Position numbers and translations under genes: made by a program
Shown here: positions 1 through 9,402 of the stretch, piece after piece
How positions within the stretch are numbered: position 1 is the stretch's first letter
Layout of the letters: every line of letters starts with the position of its first letter
Notes under the pieces: model-generated
Told to the model about the DNA's origin: nothing
The model's database searches: none
What the model saw: only the letters and a program-made list of their open reading frames with translations
Assembly (NCBI RefSeq): GCF_014899185.1
Contig: NZ_CP045201.1
Location: forward strand, 3,201,501-3,265,500
DNA length: 64,000 nucleotides
From: Pseudooceanicola spongiae
GTDB taxonomy: Bacteria > Pseudomonadota > Alphaproteobacteria > Rhodobacterales > Rhodobacteraceae
Direction: 5' to 3'

Positions 1-2520
1 ACGAAATTTCCCGGCAAGGACGCCAAGGCCGCCCACCCCCACCTTGTGCCCCAGATCGAGGACTGGCAGATCCGCGTGTCAGAATGGCGTGACACCCGCG
101 TCGCCATCGCCGCCCGGGACAAGGCACTGGCTCTGCATGATTTCGCCCGCGTTTTCCTGCCCGCTTATGCGGCGGCGAAAGAGGCGCGCGGCTGGCTGGA
201 TTTCGACGACCTGATCCTGCGCACCCGTGACCTGCTGACCAATACCGTGGTCTCGCAATGGGTGCTCTGGCGGCTCGACGGTGGCATCGACCATATCCTT
301 GTTGACGAGGCGCAGGATACCTCGCCCGTGCAATGGCAGGTGGTTTCGGCCTTGGCGCGGGAGTTCACCTCGGGCGCTGGCGCGCGCGACGACGTGATGC
401 GCACGATCTTCGTGGTCGGCGACAAGAAGCAGTCGATCTATTCCTTTCAGGGCGCTGACCCCAGCGAATTTGATCGGATGCGCGACACCTTCGCCGACAG
501 CCTGCGCCACACCGGCGAGCCTCTGCAATCGCTTGAGCTTGAGTATTCCTTCCGCTCCGCCTCGACCGTGCTGAACCTTGTGGACCGGGTGTTCGACGGG
601 CGCGATGCGGCGGGCTTTACCACCGACCAGCGCCACCGTGCCTTCAAGGCGGCGATGCCGGGGCGCGTTGACCTCTGGCCTCTGGTCGAGAAATCCAAGG
701 ACAAGGACGAACGCGACTGGTTCGATCCCGTCGATTTGCTGGCCGCCACCGACCATAACGTCATGCTGGCGAAACAGATAGCCGAGTCGATCCGGGATAT
801 GCTGAGCTCCGGTCAAACCATCCCCGAAGAGATCGGCCATACGGGAACGTATGCACGCCGCCCGGTGCGGGCCGGCGATATCATGATCCTGGTGCGCCGT
901 CGCTCAACCGTGTTCAACGAGCTGATCCGTGCCTGCAAAAAGGCCGACCTGCCGATCGCTGGGGCAGACCGCCTGAAAGTCGCCGCCGAGCTTGCTGTGC
1001 GCGACATTGGGGCGCTGCTGAGCTTTCTCGCGCTTCCAGAGGATGACCTGTCGCTGGCCTCGGTCCTGAAATCGCCGCTGTTTGGTTGGGACGAACAGGC
1101 GCTCTACGACCTTGCGCACAAACGCGGCGACCACAAACGCCTGTGGGAAGCGATGAAGCTGCGCGCGACGGAATACCCCGCCACCTTCGCGATGCTGACC
1201 GATCTTCAGGAACAGGCCGACTTCCTGCGCCCCTATGACCTGATCGAACGCATCCTGACCCGGTTCGAGGGACGGCGCAAACTGCTGGGCCGTCTGGGCG
1301 AGGAGGCCGCCGATGGCATCGACGCTCTACTAGATCAAGCGCTGGTTTATGAGCGGACCGAGGTGCCCAGCCTGACCGGCTTTCTGGTCTGGATGGAGGC
1401 CGACGCGCTGGAGATCAAACGCCAGCTCGACAGTGCCGGGGACCAGATCCGCGTGATGACGGTGCACGGCTCCAAGGGGCTGGAGAGCCCCATCGTGATC
1501 CTGCCCGAAACACTGATCTCGGCCCCGCGGTTCGACGACAAGATCGTGCCAGCGGGGACCGTGCCGCTATGGTCGGTGTCGCAAACCGAAGCCCCCGCCG
1601 CGTATCGCACCCTGCGCGAGGAGAAGATCGAGAGGCTGTCACAGGAACGCGACCGCCTGCTCTACGTCGCCATGACGCGCGCCGAAAAGTGGCTGATCGT
1701 CGCCGGGGCGGGGACCGAGGGCAAATCCGGCAACGATTGGTACAGCCGCATCCGCGAGGCGATGATCGAAATGGGGGCAGGCGAGCATGACCACCCCGGC
1801 GGCCAGGGTCTGCGGCTGGAAAACGGCGACTGGGACGGGCTGGAGCTGGACGTGCCAGCGCCCATCGTCACGACCCAGCCGGTGCTGGAGGCCTGGGCGA
1901 CCGACAAAGCGCCGCGCGCCGAGGGCGAGGCGAAAACCCTCAGCCCGTCCAACTTGGGCGGCACCAAGGCGCTACCGGGCGAGGCCGGGCTGGACGAGGA
2001 CGCCGCCAAGAAGCGTGGCCGTCAGGTCCACCTCTTGCTCGAACATCTGCCTCTGCTGGAGCCTGCGGACTGGGCGGCCGAGACAGATACCCTACTTGAA
2101 ACCGGCCCGGACGCGGCGGGAGAGGCCGAGCGCACCCTGCTGCTGCAAGAGGCCAGCCGCGTTCTGACCAGCGCCGCGACAAGGCCGTTCTTTGAGGGCA
2201 CTGCCCTCGCCGAAGTATCGATCACCGCGGCCCTGCCAGAGCTGGGCGGGCAGCGCATTCACGGCACCATCGACCGGCTGATCGTGGCCGACGATCATAT
2301 CCTTGCCGTCGATTTCAAGACCAATGCGGTTGTTCCCGACACGATAGCTGACGTCCCGACGGGTTTGCTACGGCAGATGGGCGCCTATGCCTCGGCGCTG
2401 TCGCAGATCTATCCTGACCTGCCGATCCGCACGGCAATCCTGTGGACGCGCAACGCAACCCTGATGCACCTGCCGCACGATATTGTCATAGCAGCCCTGC
2501 AAGAGAGCACCCCCGCTTGA
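1..2520 (+). CDS. addA: AddA, double-strand break repair helicase-nuclease (3' part; start lies outside the window)
   Basis: Helicase/nuclease subunit of AddAB, which resects double-strand breaks for RecA in the cytoplasm. The frame is open to base 1, so the first 45 bases also code and the Walker A end is missing. About 839 of the family's roughly 1,150 residues are visible. Superfamily 1 helicase motifs follow in order: Walker B with DEAQDTS, GDKKQSIYSFQGAD, the EYSFRS motif, VMTVHGSKG and YVAMTRAEKW. The C-terminal RecB-type nuclease shows GRQVHLLLEHLP, GTIDRLIV and AVDFKTN, so its active-site acidic residues and lysine look intact. trxA follows 61 bases downstream. An ATG-less internal GTG at 46 is not a credible start. 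Confidence 0.95.
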   Translation, partial: TKFPGKDAKAAHPHLVPQIEDWQIRVSEWRDTRVAIAARDKALALHDFARVFLPAYAAAKEARGWLDFDDLILRTRDLLTNTVVSQWVLWRLDGGIDHILVDEAQDTSPVQWQVVSALAREFTSGAGARDDVMRTIFVVGDKKQSIYSFQGADPSEFDRMRDTFADSLRHTGEPLQSLELEYSFRSASTVLNLVDRVFDGRDAAGFTTDQRHRAFKAAMPGRVDLWPLVEKSKDKDERDWFDPVDLLAATDHNVMLAKQIAESIRDMLSSGQTIPEEIGHTGTYARRPVRAGDIMILVRRRSTVFNELIRACKKADLPIAGADRLKVAAELAVRDIGALLSFLALPEDDLSLASVLKSPLFGWDEQALYDLAHKRGDHKRLWEAMKLRATEYPATFAMLTDLQEQADFLRPYDLIERILTRFEGRRKLLGRLGEEAADGIDALLDQALVYERTEVPSLTGFLVWMEADALEIKRQLDSAGDQIRVMTVHGSKGLESPIVILPETLISAPRFDDKIVPAGTVPLWSVSQTEAPAAYRTLREEKIERLSQERDRLLYVAMTRAEKWLIVAGAGTEGKSGNDWYSRIREAMIEMGAGEHDHPGGQGLRLENGDWDGLELDVPAPIVTTQPVLEAWATDKAPRAEGEAKTLSPSNLGGTKALPGEAGLDEDAAKKRGRQVHLLLEHLPLLEPADWAAETDTLLETGPDAAGEAERTLLLQEASRVLTSAATRPFFEGTALAEVSITAALPELGGQRIHGTIDRLIVADDHILAVDFKTNAVVPDTIADVPTGLLRQMGAYASALSQIYPDLPIRTAILWTRNATLMHLPHDIVIAALQESTPA

Positions 2521-2581
2521 CCGCCGACCGGGGGAGACTTAGGTTCAGGCCCAACACGAATTCCCCCGATGGAGAGAAATC

Positions 2582-2902
2582 ATGACGACCGTTGCTGTCA
2601 CGGACGAAACCTTCGACGCCGAAGTCAAAAACTCCGATATCCCCGTTCTGGTCGATATCTGGGCTGAGTGGTGCGGCCCCTGCAAGCAGATTGCCCCCGC
2701 GCTTGAGGAGCTTTCCAATGAGATGGAAGGCAAACTGAAGATCGTCAAACTGGACGCCGACACCAACCCTACGTCGGTCATGGCCATGGGCGTTCGCGGC
2801 ATCCCCGCGCTGTTCATCTTCAAGAACGGCGAGATCGTCTCTAACCGCACCGGCGCCGCCCCCAAGGCCGCGCTGAAGAACTGGATCGACGAATCCATCT
2901 GA
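2582..2902 (+). CDS. trxA: Thioredoxin
   Basis: Small cytoplasmic dithiol-disulfide oxidoreductase of 106 residues, the usual thioredoxin length. The active site WCGPC is at residues 30-34 (C31, C34), and the cis-proline loop GIPALFIF is present. It has no signal peptide. A purine-rich ribosome site (ggagag) lies 6 bases before the ATG. It follows addA in the same direction and is closed by a strong terminator at 2931-2956. The addA-trxA order is common in Rhodobacterales, but I infer no functional link from it. Confidence 0.97.
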   Translation: MTTVAVTDETFDAEVKNSDIPVLVDIWAEWCGPCKQIAPALEELSNEMEGKLKIVKLDADTNPTSVMAMGVRGIPALFIFKNGEIVSNRTGAAPKAALKNWIDESI

Positions 2903-2930
2903 GATCATTCGCCTGATATGACATTTGATA

Positions 2931-2956
2931 AGGGGCGCCACTGTGGCGCCCTTTTT
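2931..2956 (+). terminator. Intrinsic terminator after trxA
   Basis: Perfect stem GGGCGCCA / TGGCGCCC with a 3-base loop (CTG), followed by TTTTT. It sits 30 bases after the trxA stop and separates trxA from the convergent minus-strand gene that ends at 2972. Its tail reads TTTTTCGTGT, a pattern shared by several other terminators in the window. Confidence 0.85.
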
Positions 2957-2971
2957 CGTGTCCGGTTGCGG

Positions 2972-3871
2972 TCAGAGCGGGATGCCACCACGACGCAATG
3001 CACCTGCAATCTTTTGAGGCGCATCGTCGCGCCCTGCATTTATGCTCATCTTTTGCCAAAACCACCATATATAGGTGGCGAAATCAGGTCTATGCTCTGC
3101 GATCTGGTCAAAGTCCTCTGGACCCAGAGCAATGTGATGAAAGTCGATCCGCCCAAACAGCAGCGCTGGCTTTTCAAAGAAGAACCCCGAAAATGCTGCC
3201 GCCGAGTTCTCGGTCACGACATAATCGCAGGCTTGTAGGCATTGCTCCATCGGTGCCTTGCTCAGCTGCAAACGTGGAAAACGCCGCGACAGATCCTTTA
3301 CGGCACGCAGTTCCGCTTTGGAGTAGGTCACCTTTGGGTGCAGGGTCGCCAGGATCTTGCGATGCGGATCACCCTCCAGGGTTCGCTCAAGCATCTCGAT
3401 AGGGGCGCAGGTCTGAAACAGACGATGCTCCAGCAGGCGCGATTGCAGCGGCACGTAGACGGCTCCCTCGCGCGTCGCCTTACTGGGCGCGTCTTTGAAA
3501 AGTCGCTTCTGCCAGCGCTTGAAGAACGTCTGTGCCTCAGCCCTGTCAATCTCTTCGGGACGGAACGTGCGCCGGGCCACCCGCCAATTCCAACGCTCGG
3601 CAAAGGGCTCAATCGCCCAGAAGGGGTAGTGGTAGACCCGACGAAACGTCAGGGCGCGGTCATGGGTCGGGTGTTCCATGTGAAACAACGCGTACCCGGG
3701 CTTGTCAGGGGCGTCGGCGCGGGCGCGCGCGCCCGTTTCCTCCAGAGAAATGGCATAGCCCGCGTGCCCCAACACCTCGGTCACCAGAGAGAGGAAGTTA
3801 TGCTGACCGGCGGCCGCGCTCGCCAGCAGTCCGGGCTCAAGATACAGCCGCATTTCTCTGGGGTGATCCAT
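2972..3871 (-). CDS. Orphan protein resembling capsule-polysaccharide glycosyltransferases
   Basis: About 299 residues, with no signal peptide or membrane segment that I can see. I do not recognise a characterised orthologue. The C-terminal half has a stretch [20 protein letters not shown] followed by FGRIDF. This resembles the 'NSTxGLEALLxGKPVxxLG' signature of KpsC/KpsS-like capsule transferases (Capsule_synth family), and a central [12 protein letters not shown] resembles the sugar-nucleotide-binding half of such GT-B folds. These are resemblances only. The frame could start at TTG 3907, but ATG 3871 or ATG 3853 (after agagaa) are better candidates. It stands alone between trxA (convergent) and hslV (divergent), without other polysaccharide genes. 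Confidence 0.6.
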   Translation of the reverse strand: MDHPREMRLYLEPGLLASAAAGQHNFLSLVTEVLGHAGYAISLEETGARARADAPDKPGYALFHMEHPTHDRALTFRRVYHYPFWAIEPFAERWNWRVARRTFRPEEIDRAEAQTFFKRWQKRLFKDAPSKATREGAVYVPLQSRLLEHRLFQTCAPIEMLERTLEGDPHRKILATLHPKVTYSKAELRAVKDLSRRFPRLQLSKAPMEQCLQACDYVVTENSAAAFSGFFFEKPALLFGRIDFHHIALGPEDFDQIAEHRPDFATYIWWFWQKMSINAGRDDAPQKIAGALRRGGIPL

Positions 3872-3981
3872 GGCCGAAACGCTACCCGCGGCACAAAGCT
3901 GCGGCAAGCGGGATATGGCCCAAGCCCTTGCCGCCCCGCTCCAAGGCCCTCATATACCCTCCCAGACCAAAGGAGATTTAC

Positions 3982-4536
3982 ATGGCAGAGAGCGACTTTC
4001 CCGGCTGGCACGGTACGACGATCATCGGCGTGCGCAAGGGGGGCAAAGTGGTCGTCGCAGGTGACGGGCAGGTTTCCCTGGGTCAGACCGTCATCAAGGG
4101 CACAGCCTGCAAGGTGCGCCGTCTTTCGCCCGGTGGCTACGACGTTGTGGCGGGTTTCGCGGGCTCCACTGCCGACGCCTTCACCCTTCTGGAACGGCTG
4201 GAAGCCAAGCTTGAGGCAACGCCCGGCCAGCTGGCCCGCGCCAGCGTTGAACTGGCCAAGGACTGGCGCACGGACAAGTACCTGCAAAAGCTTGAGGCAA
4301 TGCTGATCGTCACCGACGGCAAGGATCTGTTCGTCATCACCGGTGCCGGCGACGTTCTGGAGCCTGAGAATGACATCGCAGCGATCGGATCGGGCGGCAA
4401 CTTCGCCTTGGCCGCGGCGCGCGGAGTCTATGACTATGTCGAAGACCCGGAACAGATTGCCCGCAAGGCGATGGCGATTGCTTCGGATATCTGCGTCTAC
4501 ACAAACGGAAACCTGACCGTGGAGAGCATCGGCTGA
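3982..4536 (+). CDS. hslV: HslV, proteolytic subunit of the HslVU protease
   Basis: Threonine peptidase (184 residues encoded) that forms the double-ring core degraded into by the HslU ATPase in the cytoplasm. The mature N-terminal catalytic threonine should be the first T of [10 protein letters not shown], preceded by an 11-residue propeptide; many HslV proteins have only Met before it. [11 protein letters not shown] and [13 protein letters not shown] are family signatures. The start is fixed by AAGGAG, 6 bases before ATG 3982; the longer upstream frame is spurious. A loose promoter candidate TTGCCG-17-CATATA (3928-3956) precedes it. hslU follows after 28 bases. Confidence 0.96.
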   Translation: MAESDFPGWHGTTIIGVRKGGKVVVAGDGQVSLGQTVIKGTACKVRRLSPGGYDVVAGFAGSTADAFTLLERLEAKLEATPGQLARASVELAKDWRTDKYLQKLEAMLIVTDGKDLFVITGAGDVLEPENDIAAIGSGGNFALAAARGVYDYVEDPEQIARKAMAIASDICVYTNGNLTVESIG

Positions 4537-4564
4537 TCGCCGGTCGCCCTGAAAGGACCCCTTC

Positions 4565-5872
4565 ATGACTGACCTGACACCCCGGGAAATCGTCTCGGAA
4601 CTCGACCGTTTCATCATTGGCCAGCAGGACGCCAAGCGCGCCGTGGCAGTGGCCCTGCGCAACCGCTGGCGCCGCAAGCGGCTGTCCGATGATATCCGCG
4701 ACGAGGTGTATCCCAAGAACATCCTGATGATTGGTCCCACCGGCGTCGGTAAGACCGAGATTAGCCGCCGTCTGGCAAAACTGGCCCGCGCGCCCTTCAT
4801 CAAGGTCGAGGCAACGAAGTTCACCGAAGTCGGCTATGTCGGCCGGGACGTCGAACAAATCATCCGCGACCTCGTCGACAGTGCCATCGCTATGACCCGT
4901 GAGCACATGCGCGAAGATGTGAAATCCAAGGCCCATGAAGCCGCCGAGGAACGCGTGATCGACGCCATCGCTGGCACAGATTCACGGGACGGCACGCGCG
5001 AGATGTTTCGCAAGAAACTGCGCAGCGGCGATCTGGACGAAACTGAAATCACGCTGGAGGTGGCCGACACCTCGAACCCGCTCGGCGGGATGGAGATCCC
5101 TGGTCAGCCCGGCGGGCAGATGGGCATGATGAACCTCGGCGACATCTTCGGCAAAGCCTTTGGCGGCCGCAAGGTCACCAAAAAGCTACGCGTGGCAGAC
5201 AGTTACGCTCTGCTGATCAGCGAAGAGGCCGACAAGCTGCTGGACGAGGAAACGGTGAACCGCGCCGCTCTCAGCTCGGTCGAGGAAAACGGCATCGTCT
5301 TTCTGGATGAGATCGACAAGGTCTGCGCCCGCACCGATGCCCGTGGTGGTGACGTGTCCCGTGAAGGTGTGCAGCGCGACCTGCTGCCGTTGATCGAGGG
5401 CACGACGGTATCGACCAAGTATGGCCCGGTGAAGACCGACCATATCCTGTTCATCGCCTCGGGGGCCTTCCACATTGCGAAACCCTCCGACCTGCTGCCC
5501 GAACTGCAAGGCCGCCTGCCGATCAGGGTTGAGCTGAAACCCCTGACAGAGGGTGATTTCGTTCGTATTCTGACAGAGACCGACAATGCGTTGACCCTTC
5601 AGTACTCGGCCATGCTGGGCACCGAGGACGTCAACGTCACCTTCACCGAAGACGGTATCGCGGCCCTTGCGCGTATCGCGGCCGAGGTAAACCAATCCGT
5701 CGAAAACATTGGTGCACGTCGGCTTTATACTGTGATCGAGCGGGTGTTCGAGGAGCTTTCCTTCAACGCCCCTGACCGCGGTGGCGAAACGATCGCAATT
5801 GATGCCGCCTTCGTCGACAAGAATGTCGGAGCGCTTGCGGCCTCCTCGGACCTCAGCCGCTACGTGCTGTAA
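4565..5872 (+). CDS. hslU: HslU, ATPase subunit of the HslVU protease
   Basis: AAA+ (Clp/Hsp100) unfoldase of 435 residues that feeds substrates to HslV. Walker [10 protein letters not shown] is near residues 57-65, Walker B is VFLDEIDKV, and the sensor and C-terminal small domain are present. GYVGRDVEQ forms the substrate pore loop (GYVG). The family's inserted I-domain occupies roughly residues 110-240. The C-terminus ends DLSRYVL, typical for docking into HslV. It is co-transcribed with hslV and converges on the smr gene with only 7 bases between stops. Confidence 0.97.
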   Translation: MTDLTPREIVSELDRFIIGQQDAKRAVAVALRNRWRRKRLSDDIRDEVYPKNILMIGPTGVGKTEISRRLAKLARAPFIKVEATKFTEVGYVGRDVEQIIRDLVDSAIAMTREHMREDVKSKAHEAAEERVIDAIAGTDSRDGTREMFRKKLRSGDLDETEITLEVADTSNPLGGMEIPGQPGGQMGMMNLGDIFGKAFGGRKVTKKLRVADSYALLISEEADKLLDEETVNRAALSSVEENGIVFLDEIDKVCARTDARGGDVSREGVQRDLLPLIEGTTVSTKYGPVKTDHILFIASGAFHIAKPSDLLPELQGRLPIRVELKPLTEGDFVRILTETDNALTLQYSAMLGTEDVNVTFTEDGIAALARIAAEVNQSVENIGARRLYTVIERVFEELSFNAPDRGGETIAIDAAFVDKNVGALAASSDLSRYVL

Positions 5873-5879
5873 GCGCGGT

Positions 5880-6488
5880 CTAGCGGTTGCGTCGCAGATA
5901 TATGTAATAGGCTCCGGCCCCGCCATGTCTGGCGTGGGCCGAGGTCACCTGCAGCACCAGCTGAGACAGGGGCGGTATCGACAGCCAGTGGGGCAACTGG
6001 TGGCGCAGGACTCCGTGGCGCACGGGGATGGGGCCGTCCTCGGCCTCCTTGCGGCCCTTTCCGGTGATGACCAGCACCAGACGGCATTCATTCTGAACGG
6101 ATCGAAAGATAAACGCGCGCAACGACTGGTGCGCCCGTTCTACCGTCATGCCATGCAGATCGATCCGCGCCTCTGGCAAAAGTTTGCCTTTGGTCATGCG
6201 AGTGTGGGTCTTCTTGTCCATGCGCACGGGCGCACTGCGCAGCCGTTCCCCAATCGGGGCCAGCAAGTCGTGTGCTCCGGCACTGTGCGACGCTTTCTGG
6301 CCCAACTGAAAGGGCATGATGTCATGGTGCGGGGCAGGGGGATCATCTTCCGGAACCTGACGACGTTCCTTCTTGACCACCGGCTGCGCGACAGTCTTGC
6401 GCGCAGGGACCAACCGCTCGGTCGAGCTGGCGACCTTCTCCCACAGTTCCAGCTCCTCGGGGCGCAGAGGGCGACGGCGGCGGCTCAT
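5880..6488 (-). CDS. Smr-domain protein
   Basis: Protein of 202 residues with a disordered, charged N-terminal half and a C-terminal Smr domain. The Smr signatures IDLHGMT (about residue 109) and SAHARHGGAGAYYIYLRR (C-terminus) are both present. Smr domains (from MutS2) are DNA/RNA endonuclease or binding modules; the stand-alone bacterial form has no settled role. Its start overlaps the mltA stop by 4 bases (6485-6488), so it is probably translated by coupling as the last gene of the timA-mltA-smr unit. Confidence 0.88.
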   Translation of the reverse strand: MSRRRRPLRPEELELWEKVASSTERLVPARKTVAQPVVKKERRQVPEDDPPAPHHDIMPFQLGQKASHSAGAHDLLAPIGERLRSAPVRMDKKTHTRMTKGKLLPEARIDLHGMTVERAHQSLRAFIFRSVQNECRLVLVITGKGRKEAEDGPIPVRHGVLRHQLPHWLSIPPLSQLVLQVTSAHARHGGAGAYYIYLRRNR

Positions 6489-7546
6489 TGGATATCCTCA
6501 ATCAGCATCGCATAAGCCCGCTGGATCGGCATCAGCACGATCAGGCGCCCTGCGTCCTTCATGCGGCCAGCCTCACGTCCCGCGCCTTCACCAGTGCCCA
6601 TGAAGACATCTGCGCGCTGCGGGCCTTTTATGGCTGATCCTGTGTCCTGAGCTATCATCAGGCGCCGCATACCACGAAAGCCCTTCTTTTCAATCCAAAC
6701 CGGTGCTCCCAGTGGGATAAAGGCCGGATCAATGGCAAGACTGCGGCCCGGAGTGATCGACCGGTTCATCGCCCCTTTCGGCCCCGCGTCAGGGGGAACG
6801 TCCTCAAGCACACGGAAAAACACGTAGTTGGCGTTGTGGCGCAACAATTCTACGCCCTCGACCGGGTTGCGTTTGACCCAATTGCCGATGACCTTGGCAG
6901 AAACCTGATGCGGCTCATAAATCTCACGTCGGACCATTTCCTGACCGATCGAGCTGTAATCCTGGCCATTGTTTCCCGCATACCCAAGGCGGATATGATT
7001 GCCGTCCGGCAGCCTGATACGGCCCGAACCCTGTATTTGCAGAAACAAAAGTTCAACAGGGTCGTCGACCCAGGCTATCTCAAGCCCGCGTCCGGCCAGG
7101 ATGCCCGTCTCCTCGATCTCCCGCCGTGTGAGCCACGGTGTGCCGCTCTCCATCTCCGGGGGCATTGCGTAGACGGGATAGCGAAAGCGGCGGCTGGGGG
7201 TATTCGATCCGTCGAGTTCAGGCTCGTAGTAGCCCGTGAACACGGCAGGGGTGCCGTCCTGGATCAGAACCGGAGCAAAGAACATCTCGAAAAATGTGCG
7301 GGCATGATCGGTGCTGTCTCTGGCGAGATGACAAATCGCCTGCCAGTCCGCATCCTTCATATCGCCGCAGGTGTTCAGAAAAACGTTCAAAGCGGCTTGC
7401 TGATCGTCCGCCGACCAACCGCTCAGACCTTCATAGTCCAGAACAGCATAGGTCGGCGTGAAAGGATCAGAGGCAGCAATGGCGGGAAGCTGGGCAAGCG
7501 CGGCACTGCAGATCGCCACATATGCCGCAGCCGCCCGATGGATCAT
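6485..7546 (-). CDS. mltA: MltA, membrane-bound lytic murein transglycosylase A
   Basis: Periplasmic enzyme that cleaves peptidoglycan glycan strands to give 1,6-anhydro-muramyl ends. The 353-residue protein has an N-terminal signal peptide (about residues 1-25, AAAYVAICSAALAQLPAIAA). No lipobox cysteine is obvious, unlike the E. coli lipoprotein. MltA-domain motifs FTGYYEPELDGS and FLQIQGSGRIRLPDG are present, followed by the 3D domain AQDTGSAIKGPQRADVFMG with its catalytic aspartate. It overlaps timA by 4 bases upstream and smr by 4 bases downstream. Confidence 0.94.
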   Translation of the reverse strand: MIHRAAAAYVAICSAALAQLPAIAASDPFTPTYAVLDYEGLSGWSADDQQAALNVFLNTCGDMKDADWQAICHLARDSTDHARTFFEMFFAPVLIQDGTPAVFTGYYEPELDGSNTPSRRFRYPVYAMPPEMESGTPWLTRREIEETGILAGRGLEIAWVDDPVELLFLQIQGSGRIRLPDGNHIRLGYAGNNGQDYSSIGQEMVRREIYEPHQVSAKVIGNWVKRNPVEGVELLRHNANYVFFRVLEDVPPDAGPKGAMNRSITPGRSLAIDPAFIPLGAPVWIEKKGFRGMRRLMIAQDTGSAIKGPQRADVFMGTGEGAGREAGRMKDAGRLIVLMPIQRAYAMLIEDIQ

Positions 7547-8202
7547 TCGCCCGTGGCGACAAGCTGCCAGTTGAGGTTGTCGGAGCCGATTTTGCGCTCG
7601 AACGTCCAGATATCCAGCTGTGTCTTGATCTTGCCCGGCTCACCTTCGACGATCTCGCCGTTGGCGTCGCGCACGACCTGGGTCAGTTGGCCGAGGTAGC
7701 GCACAGTGAATTCTGCCGTTTGGGTATCGGCGTCGAACTCTGCCTCACTCAAGGTCATTTCCTTGACGCCGACAAACTCGCCCTCGACCGTCAGGCCCTG
7801 CTGTTCGCGCATATCCACGACCTGCGCGAAGCTGGAATAGACGTCGGGCGCCAGAAACTCGCGCACATCGTCCAGCTCACCCTTCTCAAAGCCCATCAGG
7901 ATCATCTCATAAGCAGCACGCGCGCCACCAAGGAATTCGGAAACGCTGAAGTCCGGCTCGATCGACTTGATATTGGTGATGGCTTTGGCGGATGCGCTGT
8001 TCTCGGGAACGTGATCGGTGATGTCCGGATCCGGTCCCCCGTCGATCACTTCAAAGTTCGATGTGCGCGCCGCGGGCACGGGATTAGTGGCGACGGGAGG
8101 TTTTTCAAAGCCTTCCCTCGTTCCAAGGACATTTTTAAGACGCAGGATCAGGAAAACGGCGATCCCCGCAAGAACCAGTAGCTGGAGAATAGGCGAATTC
8201 AT
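7543..8202 (-). CDS. Tim44/TimA-like membrane-anchored protein
   Basis: Protein of 219 residues with a single N-terminal membrane helix (LQLLVLAGIAVFLILRL), a low-complexity linker and a C-terminal Tim44-like domain (about residues 75-215, with FLGGARAAYEMILMGFEKGE and VVDMREQQGLTVEGEFVG). In alphaproteobacteria this family includes TimA, an inner-membrane relative of the mitochondrial import motor subunit; its substrate is not known. It heads the minus-strand unit timA-mltA-smr and is divergent from fxsA. A homologue occupies the equivalent position near secB in Caulobacter. Confidence 0.85.
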   Translation of the reverse strand: MNSPILQLLVLAGIAVFLILRLKNVLGTREGFEKPPVATNPVPAARTSNFEVIDGGPDPDITDHVPENSASAKAITNIKSIEPDFSVSEFLGGARAAYEMILMGFEKGELDDVREFLAPDVYSSFAQVVDMREQQGLTVEGEFVGVKEMTLSEAEFDADTQTAEFTVRYLGQLTQVVRDANGEIVEGEPGKIKTQLDIWTFERKIGSDNLNWQLVATGE

Positions 8203-8307
8203 GAAAACCTCTTGGACCTCTGGGCATGGTAACAGAATGAACTCGCTCTTATGTAGGTGACGCGCAGGGTTGAGTCCACTCTGCCACCCGAAAGAGGAGT
8301 AAGTTCC

Positions 8308-8787
8308 ATGTGGCTACTGTTGGCGTTCATCGCAATCCCGATGATTGAAATCGCCCTATTTATTCAGGTCGGCGGTCTGATCGGCCTCGGCTGGACGCTG
8401 GCCATCGTTCTGTTCACCGCTGTGTTGGGGACCTGGCTGGTACGCAAACAGGGCGCTCTGGCTCTGAACAACATCCGCAGGAGCTTTTCCGAGCTGTCTG
8501 ATCCGTCGGCCCCACTGGCCGATGCCGCGATGATCCTGCTGGCTGGCGCGCTTCTGGTCACTCCCGGTTTTTTCACCGATGCGCTCGGCTTTGCCCTGCT
8601 GACCCCGGTGTTTCGCCACGCTGCTTTCAACTTTCTGCGCAAGCGCGTGAAAGTGCAGAGCTTTAGCATGGGTTCGGGGCCCACCCAGAGACCAAGCCCG
8701 GATTCTGATATCATTGAGGGCGATTATTCCGAAATTGATCCGCCCAAACGCCCCACTCACAACCCGTCTGGCTGGACCCAGCACTGA
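8308..8787 (+). CDS. fxsA: FxsA family membrane protein
   Basis: Inner-membrane protein of 159 residues. The N-terminal FxsA domain starts MWLLLAFIAIPMIEIALFI and contains three hydrophobic segments, including GLIGLGWTLAIVLFTAVLGTW and AAMILLAGALLVTPGFFTDA, the last being the family's hallmark. The C-terminus is polar and proline-rich. E. coli FxsA suppresses phage T7 exclusion when overproduced; its native role is unclear. ATG 8308 was chosen because GAGGAG lies 9 bases upstream, and the longer frame from 8257 adds 17 unsupported residues. secB follows. Confidence 0.88.
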   Translation: MWLLLAFIAIPMIEIALFIQVGGLIGLGWTLAIVLFTAVLGTWLVRKQGALALNNIRRSFSELSDPSAPLADAAMILLAGALLVTPGFFTDALGFALLTPVFRHAAFNFLRKRVKVQSFSMGSGPTQRPSPDSDIIEGDYSEIDPPKRPTHNPSGWTQH

Positions 8788-8901
8788 GATCCGGAAACCT
8801 GATCTTTATGACTTGCCACATATCTCATTGTGGCGTTGAGACGCGTTGGCCAAGCTGGTAGGACATTCGCCAACATCTCAACCTTCCGCAGGAGCAGACA
8901 A

Positions 8902-9396
8902 ATGGCCGATGATCTTCCCAATGGTGCCGCACAGCAGGCACCACAGGTAAAAATGAACGTACTGACGCAGTATATCCGCGACATGTCGTTCGAAAACATC
9001 CTGGCGCGCAAACCCGCAACTGGCCAGGTGCAACCGGACGTCAAAGTTCAGGTCGCCCTCGACGCGAAAAAGCGCGAAGCTGACAATCAGTTCGAAGTGC
9101 TGATGAAGCTGACGATCAATTCTGTCGCCAAGGACACCGGCGACTCCATGTTCCTCATGGAGCTGGAATATGTCGGTATCTTCGCCATCGAAGGTGTTCC
9201 AGACGAGCAGATGCATCCCTTCCTGTTGATCGAATGCCCGCGGATGCTGTTCCCCTTCGTGCGCCGTATCGTCAGCGATGTGACCCGTGACGGTGGCTTC
9301 CCGCCATTGAACCTCGACACGATCGACTTCGTTCAGCTCTATCGCGCCGAACTTCAGCGTCGTGCGGCGGCTCAGCCGACTGCACCGGCCAACTGA
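8902..9396 (+). CDS. secB: SecB, protein-export chaperone
   Basis: Cytoplasmic tetrameric chaperone (164 residues) that holds preproteins unfolded and delivers them to SecA, encoded at 60.4 kb in this window. Recognisable SecB stretches are VLTQYIRDMSFENILARKP, FLLIECPRMLFPFVRRI and GGFPPLNLDTIDF. ATG 8902 follows AGGAG at 8890-8894, 7 bases upstream; the 24-residue extension to 8830 is not supported. The gene converges on dnaQ, with 6 bases between stops. Its position beside dnaQ-coaE-aroE-maf matches the Caulobacter origin-proximal order. Confidence 0.96.
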   Translation: MADDLPNGAAQQAPQVKMNVLTQYIRDMSFENILARKPATGQVQPDVKVQVALDAKKREADNQFEVLMKLTINSVAKDTGDSMFLMELEYVGIFAIEGVPDEQMHPFLLIECPRMLFPFVRRIVSDVTRDGGFPPLNLDTIDFVQLYRAELQRRAAAQPTAPAN

Positions 9397-9402
9397 TCGG
9401 CA

